A stretch of 64,000 bases of DNA from a virus. The notes under the pieces were generated by a model. It was given only the letters and a program-made list of their open reading frames with translations. It was not told the origin of the DNA and did no database searches. The position numbers and the translations under genes were made by a program. Shown one piece after another: positions 1 to 7,142 of this stretch (position 1 is its first letter; every line of letters begins with the position of its first letter). The stretch is from positions 1-64,000 of IMG/VR virus record IMGVR_UViG_3300046331_000099. The stretch is one strand, 5' to 3'.

Positions 1-176
1 TACACCATATTACCACATGTCTTATGGGATATACGGACTGGATCATAGCGGAATATCACTCCACGTTGCATACAGAAGGAATATCCTTTCCTCCAGACTG
101 GTCCATTGACGGTGCCGATATACTGGACGACTGCTCCCTTATGCATCTCTAGGATGGCTTGGTGGTAGTCAATCAT
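1..176 (-). CDS. Hypothetical protein, C-terminus cut by window edge
   Basis: The frame opens at an ATG (176) preceded by GGGAGAAAACG and stays open to the window edge, giving 58 residues that begin MIDYHQAILEMHKGAVVQY. The start overlaps the stop of the upstream gene in an ATGA arrangement, so the two are probably translationally coupled. I do not recognise the family. Confidence 0.6.
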   Translation of the reverse strand, partial: MIDYHQAILEMHKGAVVQYIGTVNGPVWRKGYSFCMQRGVIFRYDPVRISHKTCGNMV

Positions 177-277
177 CGTTTTCTCCCATAGATCCTATCC
201 AGTTCACGTTCGTATCGTTCATCTGATGCCCGATTAGCCAGTACAAACCAGACTGCTATGGCACAGAGTGCTTTCAT
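173..277 (-). CDS. Small protein with hydrophobic N-terminus (34 aa)
   Basis: An ATG at 277 with GAGGA six bases upstream starts a 34-residue protein, MKALCAIAVWFVLANRASDE and a charged tail. The first 15 residues are hydrophobic and could be a membrane anchor or signal peptide. Both ends overlap neighbours by ATGA junctions, which supports translation. The function is unknown. Confidence 0.55.
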   Translation of the reverse strand: MKALCAIAVWFVLANRASDERYERELDRIYGRKR

Positions 278-453
278 TTGAATTCCTCGAGTTTGGTCCA
301 TGCACGTTCAGCGCAGAAAATAGCGTCTTCCACTGGTTGGTGGTTGTACGGTTCATTTGGATGACCATTCATACAGTCATCGTCGTAGTTCCCAGCCATG
401 TAGCTAGCCAAGAACGTGCACACGTAGTGGTCTATGAATTGTTCCTTGGTCAT
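274..453 (-). CDS. Hypothetical acidic protein (59 aa)
   Basis: This 59-residue frame (MTKEQFIDHYVCTFLASYM...) overlaps its neighbours by 4 bases on both sides, as expected inside a tightly packed early operon. It contains three cysteines and an acidic centre (NYDDDC). I do not recognise the family. Confidence 0.6.
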   Translation of the reverse strand: MTKEQFIDHYVCTFLASYMAGNYDDDCMNGHPNEPYNHQPVEDAIFCAERAWTKLEEFK

Positions 454-671
454 ACGTCTAGTCCAAATTTCTCTTGTAGATAACCTTCGATCTCTTCAAT
501 TGGAATACAATCATCTGGTGGGTACGACTCTCGGAGTCCACGGATAACCTCAAAGATCAAATTCTCAGCGAAACAGTGCATGTCATCCATAGAGAGCAGA
601 GCGATGGGTACACCACCGATGGTCTCTTCGAATACGATATCCGAGTCTTTCATTACTTCATTGATAATCAT
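450..671 (-). CDS. Hypothetical acidic protein (73 aa)
   Basis: The 73-residue product (MIINEVMKDSDIVFEETIGG...) has a net negative charge and no membrane segment. It ends in an ATGA overlap with the next gene. The opposite-strand frame at the same place has no coupling or ribosome site and is a shadow. The function is unknown. Confidence 0.6.
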   Translation of the reverse strand: MIINEVMKDSDIVFEETIGGVPIALLSMDDMHCFAENLIFEVIRGLRESYPPDDCIPIEEIEGYLQEKFGLDV

Positions 672-680
672 GGTGCTTCC

Positions 681-944
681 TTAGATTGTGCTGCCGAATT
701 GGATTGTGAAGTATGGACGAACAGTCTCGCCATCTTTGTAGATGCCGTCAAAGTCCACGTCGATACCTTCAACGTAGCTGGCATAACCACTGGTGTTCTC
801 ACGAACAGAGAATTCTACCTTATACTTCTCGCACATGGCAGCAAACTCTTCCTGAAACTCGATGGCAACTTGTTCTGCCACAGTGCGTTGTCGAGCAGTT
901 TCTTCCTTGCTCACGTATGAACTTGGGTACATTTTGATAGTCAT
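681..944 (-). CDS. Hypothetical protein (87 aa)
   Basis: I place the start at the ATG at 944 (MTIKMYPSSYVSKEE...), which has AGGAT just upstream, rather than at an upstream start that would overlap the previous gene. The sequence is soluble, with a charged helical first half and a beta-rich second half (VEGIDVDFDGIYKDG). The family is not recognised. Confidence 0.6.
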   Translation of the reverse strand: MTIKMYPSSYVSKEETARQRTVAEQVAIEFQEEFAAMCEKYKVEFSVRENTSGYASYVEGIDVDFDGIYKDGETVRPYFTIQFGSTI

Positions 945-952
945 TTTATATC

Positions 953-1099
953 CTACATTGCTGCTTCTTCGAGCAAACACAGTTTAGCTTCCAATTGGTC
1001 GATTGTCATGGTTTCTAGGCTCTTCATAAGCAAGTCAGAGTATACTGCTTGTTCGATAGAGTGGACCAAAATCAGTTCGATGATGTCGTTACGGTTCAT
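953..1099 (-). CDS. Hypothetical protein (48 aa)
   Basis: A 48-residue helical acidic protein (MNRNDIIELILVHSIEQAVY...) starts after AAGGATATAAT and ends with TAG. It lies between two genes with short gaps and matching ribosome sites. The function is unknown. Confidence 0.5.
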   Translation of the reverse strand: MNRNDIIELILVHSIEQAVYSDLLMKSLETMTIDQLEAKLCLLEEAAM

Positions 1100-1108
1100 A
1101 TTATATCC

Positions 1109-1255
1109 TTAGACAGTGCAGTTATCAAGCTGACCAATGTAAAATGTACGATTAACCGAGATCATCAAAGCAGTCCGAGTGGACTTTTTCACGTAAGTGT
1201 TACCATTACAGTTAAACAACTCACCAACACGAACCAAACGGAAAGTAACACGCAT
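1109..1255 (-). CDS. Hypothetical basic protein (48 aa), first gene of operon
   Basis: The ATG at 1255 follows AGGAGAATAG and lies about 25 bases below a sigma70 promoter, so this is the first cistron of the operon running toward position 1. The product (MRVTFRLVRVGELFNCNGNT...) is short, basic and probably an all-beta domain. The family is not recognised. Confidence 0.55.
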   Translation of the reverse strand: MRVTFRLVRVGELFNCNGNTYVKKSTRTALMISVNRTFYIGQLDNCTV

Positions 1256-1280
1256 TCTATTCTCCTAATCAACTGTAGTT

Positions 1281-1309
1281 ATTATACAGCGAATCTGCAA
1301 ATACGACAA
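1281..1309 (-). promoter_or_regulatory. Sigma70-type promoter
   Basis: On the minus strand TTGTCG and TATAAT are separated by exactly 17 bases. It lies directly downstream of a terminator and upstream of the small-gene operon. The spacer resembles that of the promoter at 11009-11037. Confidence 0.8.
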
Positions 1310-1321
1310 GCACTAAATGAC

Positions 1322-1346
1322 AAAACCCCACACTCGGTGGGGTTAT
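1322..1346 (-). terminator. Rho-independent terminator
   Basis: A hairpin with a 7-bp stem (AACCCCA/TGGGGTT) is followed by a T-run on the minus strand. It ends the operon carrying the SLOG and aldolase genes just before the next promoter. Confidence 0.8.
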
Positions 1347-1365
1347 TATATGGAAAACTAAAGTA

Positions 1366-1707
1366 TTACACTCGATGGACGTGGACTCGCAACCCCTTCT
1401 TAGTGGCAGTCTCGATCATGTTCTTAGTGCCACGTGACTGCCCATCCCAGATAGCAATTAGTGCTTCTGCATTCTCTGCCATCTTACGGTTACGAATTGG
1501 ACCAGCAGCACGACCATGCGTCTCCCAGTCAGCGTTGAACACGTTGAGTTCTTTGTTCATCTCTTCAGCGTATCGTTCTCCAAGAGCATCAACACCCACG
1601 GCACCACCAGACACGACAGTTGTGATATCGAACTGAGCTTCCTTGATTGCTTCTAGGAGAGTTTCGTATTCATGGTAGTCACGACCACCAGCAATGATTA
1701 CCTTCAT
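1366..1707 (-). CDS. SLOG-family nucleotide-binding protein (DUF2493/YspA-like)
   Basis: The 113-residue protein has the Rossmann-like layout of the SLOG superfamily: GGRDY near residue 8, SGGAVGVDALGERYAEE near residues 33-50 and GPIRNRKM near residue 69. Family members of this size bind nucleotides or nucleotide-derived ligands, and some are linked to stress signalling or defence; no reaction is established for phage versions. It overlaps the stop of the upstream gene by 4 bases and is the last gene before a terminator. Confidence 0.75.
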   Translation of the reverse strand: MKVIIAGGRDYHEYETLLEAIKEAQFDITTVVSGGAVGVDALGERYAEEMNKELNVFNADWETHGRAAGPIRNRKMAENAEALIAIWDGQSRGTKNMIETATKKGLRVHVHRV

Positions 1708-1877
1708 TTTGCAGCAAGCCTTTGAATCTCATTCCAAACATCATCTGCAGCACGAGCAGCTGCAGTACCAGAAAAGTCTTCACGGAATGATGCACGAGTC
1801 AACACCCATTGAATCAGGAATTCTTCCTTAGTTAGTTTCTTATGTCGAACTGGAATTGGTTTAGTTTTTGGTTGCAT
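1704..1877 (-). CDS. Hypothetical protein (57 aa)
   Basis: The product (MQPKTKPIPVRHKKLTKEEF...) has a basic N-terminus and an alanine-rich helix near the C-terminus. Its ends overlap both neighbours, giving a continuous coupled operon. The function is unknown. Confidence 0.55.
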   Translation of the reverse strand: MQPKTKPIPVRHKKLTKEEFLIQWVLTRASFREDFSGTAAARAADDVWNEIQRLAAK

Positions 1878-2500
1878 TAATATTTCCCCGATGCTAGTAC
1901 GATCTTACAAATATGCTCTAGACGTTCAATATGTTCATATGCACGCCATGGGCTAGTGTCGATAGCGACAACTCCATGACCTTTGATTCCTACAATATCA
2001 TAAGCGATATTACCGTGTTGGTCTAATTGTAGATTCTTATGACACTCATCTGCCAGTTCTTGAGAGATTGGAGCGACATCGCCTACATTACGTGCTACCC
2101 TAGTATAACGATTCAACTCAGGGAATGCATCAGAGATAGTAGAGAGATCAATACCAGCATGCATGGCAGCAATACAGTATGTTGGATGAACGTGAACCAC
2201 TACACGAACGTCACCACTATGCTGACCCATATTCTTTTGTAAGCCAAAGTGTAGTGGAATCTCTCCACTAGGCTTTAGGTTAGCAGAGATGTCAGTATAG
2301 TATTCTTCTTGCCACATTAGAGCAGAGACAATACGAATCTTTTTAAACTGATCAGGCTGCATGGTTTGCTTGCGAGCGCCACTAGGTGTAATGTAAAAGT
2401 GGTCACGATCGTGGTGACGAATACTTACATTACCATCACGTGACGTAATCCAATTGCGCTTGTACGCATCTACCATAATATCGCAAATTGTTTCTAGCAT
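1877..2500 (-). CDS. Class II aldolase/adducin-family enzyme
   Basis: With the start at 2500 (GGAG upstream) the protein is 207 residues, the usual length for the family. It shows the class II aldolase order: GNVSIR, TPSG, SGEIPLHFGL with the catalytic-type acidic residue, a zinc HVHPTY motif and a later KGHGVV histidine. Members include fuculose-phosphate aldolase and methylthioribulose-1-phosphate dehydratase (MtnB); I cannot choose between them. They cleave or dehydrate phosphorylated sugars in the cytoplasm. It is an unusual metabolic gene in a phage early operon. Confidence 0.75.
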   Translation of the reverse strand: MLETICDIMVDAYKRNWITSRDGNVSIRHHDRDHFYITPSGARKQTMQPDQFKKIRIVSALMWQEEYYTDISANLKPSGEIPLHFGLQKNMGQHSGDVRVVVHVHPTYCIAAMHAGIDLSTISDAFPELNRYTRVARNVGDVAPISQELADECHKNLQLDQHGNIAYDIVGIKGHGVVAIDTSPWRAYEHIERLEHICKIVLASGKY

Positions 2501-2501
2501 T

Positions 2502-2678
2502 TTATGCTCCGTAATAATGAGTTTGTTTGTCTCGCTTAGACAGTTCTGGTGTATTCCAAACGTTGCGAGCATTCCACTCTTTTAGTTTTTGTAATCGTTC
2601 AGCATCAGTTAGTTCATAACAACGAGGGTTTCGATCTGGTTGTCGCAAGGCTTCTACGCCACGTTTAAGTAAGTTCAT
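2502..2678 (-). CDS. Hypothetical basic protein (58 aa)
   Basis: The ATG at 2678 follows GAGAAG and overlaps the end of the upstream gene. The product (MNLLKRGVEALRQPDRNPRC...) is arginine- and lysine-rich and helical. It has no recognised domain. Confidence 0.5.
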   Translation of the reverse strand: MNLLKRGVEALRQPDRNPRCYELTDAERLQKLKEWNARNVWNTPELSKRDKQTHYYGA

Positions 2679-2919
2679 TGATCTTCTCAAGAATAGTAAT
2701 CATCTCAGGAATGGCTTTCTTGTCAATATGCAAGAAGATTCCACGTTGGTAGATGTCGTCATAGTGATGTAGACGTAGACTGACAGTTGTTTCACGATCA
2801 GCAATAGAAAGGTATGGACGATCGTTTGGACCCATGATAGTATGTAGTGGAATCTCTACATAGTTCTTGTCGTCATCACCTTGTTGGTCGGCACCAGCCA
2901 GTATATTATCTTTGTTCAT
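2665..2919 (-). CDS. Hypothetical protein (84 aa)
   Basis: An 84-residue soluble protein (MNKDNILAGADQQGDDDKNY...) with an acidic N-terminus and a beta-rich centre. Both ends overlap neighbouring genes. The function is unknown. Confidence 0.6.
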   Translation of the reverse strand: MNKDNILAGADQQGDDDKNYVEIPLHTIMGPNDRPYLSIADRETTVSLRLHHYDDIYQRGIFLHIDKKAIPEMITILEKINELT

Positions 2920-3215
2920 ACTTTAATAGTGGATCGAATAATCTTAACTTGAGAGTCTGGAGCCAGATAAGCACGACAAGCAACCATCTTATCACCAGTG
3001 GCTATGTCGTCTTGGTAAGTAAACTCCACCAGCTTATTCTTTAGCATATAGTCTGCCATCTGATGGATTAACTCAGCCTTCAGCTTATCTCTGGCGTCTG
3101 GATCTCCATCTTCCAATAGAGTCTTCCATTCATAAGACATTCTGGCACGACCAACTACCATCTTACCACCGATGGCATATTCGTATACGTCGAACCTTAT
3201 ATCACTTGTCAGCAT
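2916..3215 (-). CDS. Hypothetical protein (99 aa)
   Basis: A 99-residue soluble protein (MLTSDIRFDVYEYAIGGKMV...) with a central helix and strands at both ends. The start lies 14 bases inside the preceding zinc-motif gene. I do not recognise the family. Confidence 0.55.
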   Translation of the reverse strand: MLTSDIRFDVYEYAIGGKMVVGRARMSYEWKTLLEDGDPDARDKLKAELIHQMADYMLKNKLVEFTYQDDIATGDKMVACRAYLAPDSQVKIIRSTIKV

Positions 3216-3372
3216 CTACTTTGTACCAGTAACAGTAAGAATCAGGCTCATCTTCAAAGTCTGATTGTTGCTTTGCATGGTGTTCGCAGTATGGATGGTC
3301 ACCAGCAAATTGTGTAGAGCGAACCCACACTGCAGGTTCAGTGCACTCACAGCACGTTAGTGTTATTGTCAT
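3202..3372 (-). CDS. Small putative zinc-binding protein (56 aa)
   Basis: The start at 3372 has GAGGAG eight bases upstream. The 56-residue protein contains LTCCECTEP near residues 5-13 and HPYCEHHAKQ near residues 25-34, a C/H spacing that suggests a small zinc ribbon. Such proteins are common as phage transcription or host-takeover factors, but the role here is unknown. Confidence 0.5.
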   Translation of the reverse strand: MTITLTCCECTEPAVWVRSTQFAGDHPYCEHHAKQQSDFEDEPDSYCYWYKVDADK

Positions 3373-3419
3373 TTTTCATCTCCTCGAGATAGCCTCTGAT
3401 AATCTCAGAGAGTAATTGT

Positions 3420-3692
3420 CTAAACATTAGTGTCTCCTGTGGTCTGTGCAACAATCGGACTAGTCAGTGTCATCTCTTGTACTGTGCCATCTGCAGTCTT
3501 ACACCAGATAGTGTATGGTGGCTCCCAAGGATACGCTGGACCATATGGATTCTTTGGTTGAATCGGTTGGTAAGGCATCGATGGATTCCAAGGTGTATTT
3601 GGCACTGGTGGATTCACTGGTCCTAGAGATGGAGTTGCCTCAGTGAATGTACCATCATCGTAGAATGTAATAATCTTAGTAATTTTCTTCAT
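3420..3692 (-). CDS. Proline-rich hypothetical protein (90 aa)
   Basis: I choose the start at 3692 (MKKITKIITFYDDGTFTEA) because AAGGA lies six bases upstream, inside the end of the previous gene. Residues 24-60 are proline-rich with repeated NP, YGPAYP and WEPP segments. It ends with TAG. The function is unknown. Confidence 0.55.
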   Translation of the reverse strand: MKKITKIITFYDDGTFTEATPSLGPVNPPVPNTPWNPSMPYQPIQPKNPYGPAYPWEPPYTIWCKTADGTVQEMTLTSPIVAQTTGDTNV

Positions 3693-4008
3693 AGTCATCC
3701 TTGTCCCACTTACGATTGATGTAATACTCTTGAACAGCAAGAATGGCTTCTCTCAGATAACGAAAACGTTCATTATCTTCAAAGATACCATCGCCATCAG
3801 GATCTGCTTGATAAACGATTTCACCACCATGGTCTGGTACTGCAGCATAGAAGTGTCCATGGCGTAAACGAAAGTAAGCAACTTGTTCTTCACCAGCGTA
3901 TACGTCGTACTGCTCTGGACAAGCAGAGCAAGTTTGTTGCAGACGATAGCCATGAATAAGAACTGGCTTCTTCCACATCTTTACGGTTTCAGGGGTAACA
4001 TCGTCCAT
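3676..4008 (-). CDS. Hypothetical protein (110 aa)
   Basis: This soluble acidic protein contains CSACPEQYDVY near residue 27 and an acidic DPDGDGIFEDNE stretch near residues 69-80 that resembles a calcium-binding loop. I see no family match that I trust. It overlaps both neighbours. Confidence 0.55.
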   Translation of the reverse strand: MDDVTPETVKMWKKPVLIHGYRLQQTCSACPEQYDVYAGEEQVAYFRLRHGHFYAAVPDHGGEIVYQADPDGDGIFEDNERFRYLREAILAVQEYYINRKWDKDDYEENY

Positions 4009-4406
4009 TGTTTCGATTCTTTCATCGCTATGTTTAATACTTCTTTATCAATCTCTTTGGCAAGCATAGCAGCTGCTGCATTCACTGCTTCTTCTGGTTT
4101 TAGTCTTGGAGTTGGTCTCCTAGGCAGAGGTGTCTCTCGAAGCATCCGATTAAGTACTTTGTTCTCACCAGTCCAAGAAAGAGCCAAAGTTTGGATAATA
4201 TCGTAGATGTCCAGTCTATCTTTCCAAGTGCCGATGAATACACCATGTGGATCACGGATACCTTTAAGATGTCTTACATCTGTCACGGCAAGATAGTTTG
4301 GCATCAACAGTGGAGGTTCACCAGACCGAAGATACTCTGATCTCTTTTTAGAGATGTACTGTCTGGCTTGGTCAAACGTGCCAGCGATTACGAACACATG
4401 ACTCAT
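3981..4406 (-). CDS. Hypothetical protein (141 aa)
   Basis: With the start at 4406 (MSHVFVIAGTFDQARQYISK) the product is 141 residues and couples to the upstream membrane gene by a 4-base overlap. The pattern of a short strand followed by FDQARQYI is seen in several T4-like phage proteins of unknown function. Confidence 0.55.
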   Translation of the reverse strand: MSHVFVIAGTFDQARQYISKKRSEYLRSGEPPLLMPNYLAVTDVRHLKGIRDPHGVFIGTWKDRLDIYDIIQTLALSWTGENKVLNRMLRETPLPRRPTPRLKPEEAVNAAAAMLAKEIDKEVLNIAMKESKQWTMLPLKP

Positions 4407-4768
4407 ACTGTTACCAGAGCAACCAAGCCAACGTAAGTCATAGCATGCAGGAATTGATCCAAACCAAGCAACCACCAGAACTGTTCATGAGTGTTGGCAC
4501 CCCAACCCATCTTGGCATTCAGATTCATCTTAGCCCAGTCGATGTGATAGTGGATAACCATATCGATGAACGACAGATAGATCGCAGCTTCTGGTGCATA
4601 CCAAACAAAACAAACCCAAGTACCCATGCCATGGAACGCAGCATGAAGGATACCACCCACATGTCCATACGTACCTTTGTTACTCCACTGAAACTTAGTC
4701 TGCAGTGGAAAGTCCACCACAAAGTGTTTAGTGAATAGCAGAGCAATAAGGATCAATGTATCATTCAT
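4403..4768 (-). CDS. Membrane protein, DUF3307-like
   Basis: The 121-residue protein has three to four hydrophobic segments (from residues 4, 36, 56 and 105), an LQT motif after the first segment and several conserved-looking histidines (KHFVVDFPLQ, GGILHAAFHG, VIHYHIDWAK). This layout fits the DUF3307 family of small inner-membrane proteins. The biochemical role is unknown. Confidence 0.5.
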   Translation of the reverse strand: MNDTLILIALLFTKHFVVDFPLQTKFQWSNKGTYGHVGGILHAAFHGMGTWVCFVWYAPEAAIYLSFIDMVIHYHIDWAKMNLNAKMGWGANTHEQFWWLLGLDQFLHAMTYVGLVALVTV

Positions 4769-5153
4769 AATATGCTTCCCAAACAGTTGTGTAGTGGTCT
4801 TTCAAATACTTTCGTTGGAACACTCTGAACTTGGCACCACCATAATATACAGCTTCTTCCAGTTTAGATGCACGCATTATGTACCAGCAATTTTCCAGAG
4901 TCATATCTGGAAAAAGAGATTCATCAACTTCGATATACTCTTCCAGACTAGAATTGTTTTCGTTCTGCGTTATCCTTGTACGAATCTTAAATGGACCAGA
5001 GTCATAATGGTGCAAGTCCTGTTGCGCCATTTCTTTCTTTAGTTCTTCTACTGAGAAACCATACAATTCAGTTTCTGTAGTAGTTTTAAGATATGCATTA
5101 GCCGTGAGAGTTGGTTCTTTCTTGGCTAGATGCTGGATATGCATCACAATCAT
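4761..5153 (-). CDS. Hypothetical protein (130 aa)
   Basis: A soluble mixed alpha/beta protein (MIVMHIQHLAKKEPTLTANA...) that starts in an ATGA overlap with the 2H phosphoesterase gene. I recognise no domain. Confidence 0.55.
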   Translation of the reverse strand: MIVMHIQHLAKKEPTLTANAYLKTTTETELYGFSVEELKKEMAQQDLHHYDSGPFKIRTRITQNENNSSLEEYIEVDESLFPDMTLENCWYIMRASKLEEAVYYGGAKFRVFQRKYLKDHYTTVWEAYYE

Positions 5154-5644
5154 TTGTTTGCTGGAGTAAACTGTGGATCTAGTGGAGCAACATGCAGGTG
5201 GTCAAACACCAACTGAAACTTTGGTAGTGGCAGATTTGCAGGGTCGATATCCTGAGTAATATTGTATGCCAGAGTAACGTGCGGTTTGTACGAATCGTAG
5301 TCACTTGTGGCACCCATTGCACCAAGAGTGTTATTTAACGCACGAGCATCAGCAGACTCAACTCGCATAACCAAACACTTACCACCATCCTTAGTGTCGA
5401 ACATTTCATAGCCAACAGCAGTGGCACTCACATTGTAATTACGAGAGAGTTTCTCTGCATCAGGCACTGGTGTGCGAGAGTAGATTACAGTGATGTGATA
5501 CGAATTCTTAGTGACACGTTCATCAAGACCAAGATTAGCCTCAACAAAGTGATCCAGCAGATCCATTGTCGTTTCACTCATCTCTAGAGCAACGTAAGTG
5601 CCATCCTTATGCTTGGCGTATTCTGATAGGGTTGCTAACTTCAT
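5150..5644 (-). CDS. 2H phosphoesterase (2'-5' RNA ligase/LigT-like)
   Basis: The 164-residue protein contains two HxT motifs, SYHITVIYS near residue 48 and KPHVTLAYN near residue 120, which are the paired catalytic motifs of the 2H phosphoesterase superfamily. Family members hydrolyse 2',3'-cyclic phosphates or 2'-5' oligonucleotides, and some phage members degrade signalling nucleotides or take part in RNA end healing. The phage also encodes an RNA ligase and a P-loop kinase. Confidence 0.75.
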   Translation of the reverse strand: MKLATLSEYAKHKDGTYVALEMSETTMDLLDHFVEANLGLDERVTKNSYHITVIYSRTPVPDAEKLSRNYNVSATAVGYEMFDTKDGGKCLVMRVESADARALNNTLGAMGATSDYDSYKPHVTLAYNITQDIDPANLPLPKFQLVFDHLHVAPLDPQFTPANK

Positions 5645-6066
5645 TTAGTCTTCTTCCTTGTTGTGGAGCCAGTCGAACTCTTCGGCTTCGCTGGAGAGGA
5701 TGGCGTCGTTTTTCTTATACTCTTCGTAGCAGTCTTTGCAGACGCTTTTGTAGGCAACGGCTTTACACCAACCTTCTTCGTTGATGGTCCACTCTTTCGT
5801 GGCTGCTTCGTAGCACTCTTCGGTGTCTTGGACTTTGTGTCCACAGGTAAGGGTGATAGACATTCGTCTGGATCTCCAAGCATTAAGTGATTGTAAATTC
5901 GTTCGTTGATTTCCTCAACTTCGTATGTACCACCCAGTCTGTCTTCAAATGCCTTCCATGACTTTAGATTGTATCCACGGCACGGTACTTTGATTTCAAA
6001 ACCAGAAGGTAACGTGACGTGGAGTACAAAGAAGGCATCTCTAAGGTTTATTGCAGACCCCACCAC
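5641..6066 (-). CDS. Hypothetical protein with long basic low-complexity tail
   Basis: Residues 1-70 look like a folded domain (NLRDAFFVLHVTLPSGFEIK). Residues 75-141 are almost entirely K, S, T, P and A, like a histone H1 tail. This tail is encoded by the same DNA that, in another minus-strand frame, encodes a plausible cysteine-containing protein (5645-5863). The tail may therefore be a by-product of overprinting. Confidence 0.6.
   Translation of the reverse strand: MVGSAINLRDAFFVLHVTLPSGFEIKVPCRGYNLKSWKAFEDRLGGTYEVEEINERIYNHLMLGDPDECLSPLPVDTKSKTPKSATKQPRKSGPSTKKVGVKPLPTKASAKTATKSIRKTTPSSPAKPKSSTGSTTRKKTK
5645..5863 (-). CDS. Overprinted small putative zinc-binding protein (72 aa)
   Basis: This frame lies wholly inside the preceding gene but out of phase with it. 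It encodes MSITLTCGHKVQDTEECYEA and so on, with TCGH near residue 6 and VCKDCY near residue 41, as in small phage zinc ribbons, and an acidic C-terminus. GGAG lies 10 bases before the ATG, and the TAA is directly followed by the ATG of the next gene. The composition looks more protein-like than the overlapping basic tail. Confidence 0.5.
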   Translation of the reverse strand: MSITLTCGHKVQDTEECYEAATKEWTINEEGWCKAVAYKSVCKDCYEEYKKNDAILSSEAEEFDWLHNKEED

Positions 6067-6398
6067 TTGCCAGCACCATCTTCATAGATGTCGTCAGTTG
6101 TGTTCAAGAATACTTTATCGTTATCCACTGGGTCAATAACGAATGGTGTAGTACCTTCGAACTGACGTTGGATCATACCAACAATCGGGAACCCATTAAT
6201 ATTCAGACCCATTGTTTGCTGAGCAGCGACAGGTGCAGCGACAGGTGTGTCAACAACAGTAGTGGTTGTAGTAGTTGTAGTTGTGGTAACTTCGTCTTCG
6301 TAAGAGTCGAAAGGGTGGTACATAGAAGAATTCCTAATAAGTGCAACGATGATAACAGTGATCAACAGAACAAAAAAGATAACAAGTAGAGTAGACAT
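6048..6398 (-). CDS. Single-pass membrane protein with Thr tract
   Basis: Residues 4-21 form one transmembrane segment, followed by a run of ten threonines near residues 38-47 and a soluble C-terminal domain ending GAGKWWGLQ. An N-in or N-out anchored envelope protein is likely. The function is unknown. Confidence 0.6.
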   Translation of the reverse strand: MSTLLVIFFVLLITVIIVALIRNSSMYHPFDSYEDEVTTTTTTTTTTVVDTPVAAPVAAQQTMGLNINGFPIVGMIQRQFEGTTPFVIDPVDNDKVFLNTTDDIYEDGAGKWWGLQ

Positions 6399-7078
6399 TA
6401 TAGCATTCCAATCAAAATAATAACAAGGAGAACAATCATGACACCAAGCAGTATCATACCAATAATTTCACCAGCAGATGGTCCAGTTTTCTGAATGATC
6501 ACGGGCTGTGCAACTTGCGGAGCATGATTCAACGCATCAGCTGGAGCACGTTGCGCAACCATACCACCGTTCACTGAATTAAACTGACCATTCTGGTATG
6601 TACCAACTTGGTAGCCTTGTTGGTTCACAACACGACCATCAGGATACAAGAGCGCATTGCCACTGTAACCACCACCATTATAGACAACAGTATTGTGCGG
6701 GTGCATCATATTACCGATAATCAAACCAGTCAATAGACCGTTGGTGTAACCAAAGCCCATGCCCATACCACCGTACATCATACCACCACCAACCATACCA
6801 CCACCAGCAGTGCGAGTTGTAGTCGTAGATGTAGTAGTTGTAGTTCGTGTCTGTGGAGCAGCAGGTGCAGGTGCAGTAGCTGGAGCAGCCGACGGACGAG
6901 ATGGAGCAGTGGCAACGTTCGGACGAGAGCCACCAGAACCAGATGACGAGAAGCCACCACTGGAACGACCTCCACCGCCGCCACCGCCATGCCCACCAGA
7001 AGAGCCACCACCTTTGGCATCAGCATAACCAGCAACAAGCATCATACTAATTGCAAGAACAGAAAGAATTTTCTTCAT
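6398..7078 (-). CDS. Exported Gly/Ser-rich membrane protein
   Basis: The start at 7078 (MKKILSVLAISMMLVAGYADA) gives a clear signal peptide. It is followed by a glycine- and serine-rich stretch, a proline/alanine/threonine-rich linker and a C-terminal transmembrane segment (IIGMILLGVMIVLLVIILI). It is the first gene after the promoter at 7105-7133. An envelope-modifying role is possible but not shown. Confidence 0.65.
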   Translation of the reverse strand: MKKILSVLAISMMLVAGYADAKGGGSSGGHGGGGGGGRSSGGFSSSGSGGSRPNVATAPSRPSAAPATAPAPAAPQTRTTTTTSTTTTRTAGGGMVGGGMMYGGMGMGFGYTNGLLTGLIIGNMMHPHNTVVYNGGGYSGNALLYPDGRVVNQQGYQVGTYQNGQFNSVNGGMVAQRAPADALNHAPQVAQPVIIQKTGPSAGEIIGMILLGVMIVLLVIILIGML

Positions 7079-7104
7079 AAAAATTTCCAAGTTTAGATAA
7101 GTTA

Positions 7105-7133
7105 ATTATACCCCAAGCCTCATTGCAAGGCAA
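7105..7133 (-). promoter_or_regulatory. Sigma70-type promoter
   Basis: Minus-strand TTGCCT and TATAAT are separated by 17 bases, upstream of the exported Gly-rich protein gene. Confidence 0.7.
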
Positions 7134-7142
7134 GGGTATTTA

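Noticed and set aside
1049-1636. 195-codon plus-strand frame
   Set aside because: It crosses a promoter, a terminator and the SLOG gene on the other strand and has no ribosome site.
6759-7028. Plus-strand proline/valine-rich frame opposite the Gly-rich exported protein
   Set aside because: Low-complexity mirror of the real minus-strand gene, with no ribosome site.
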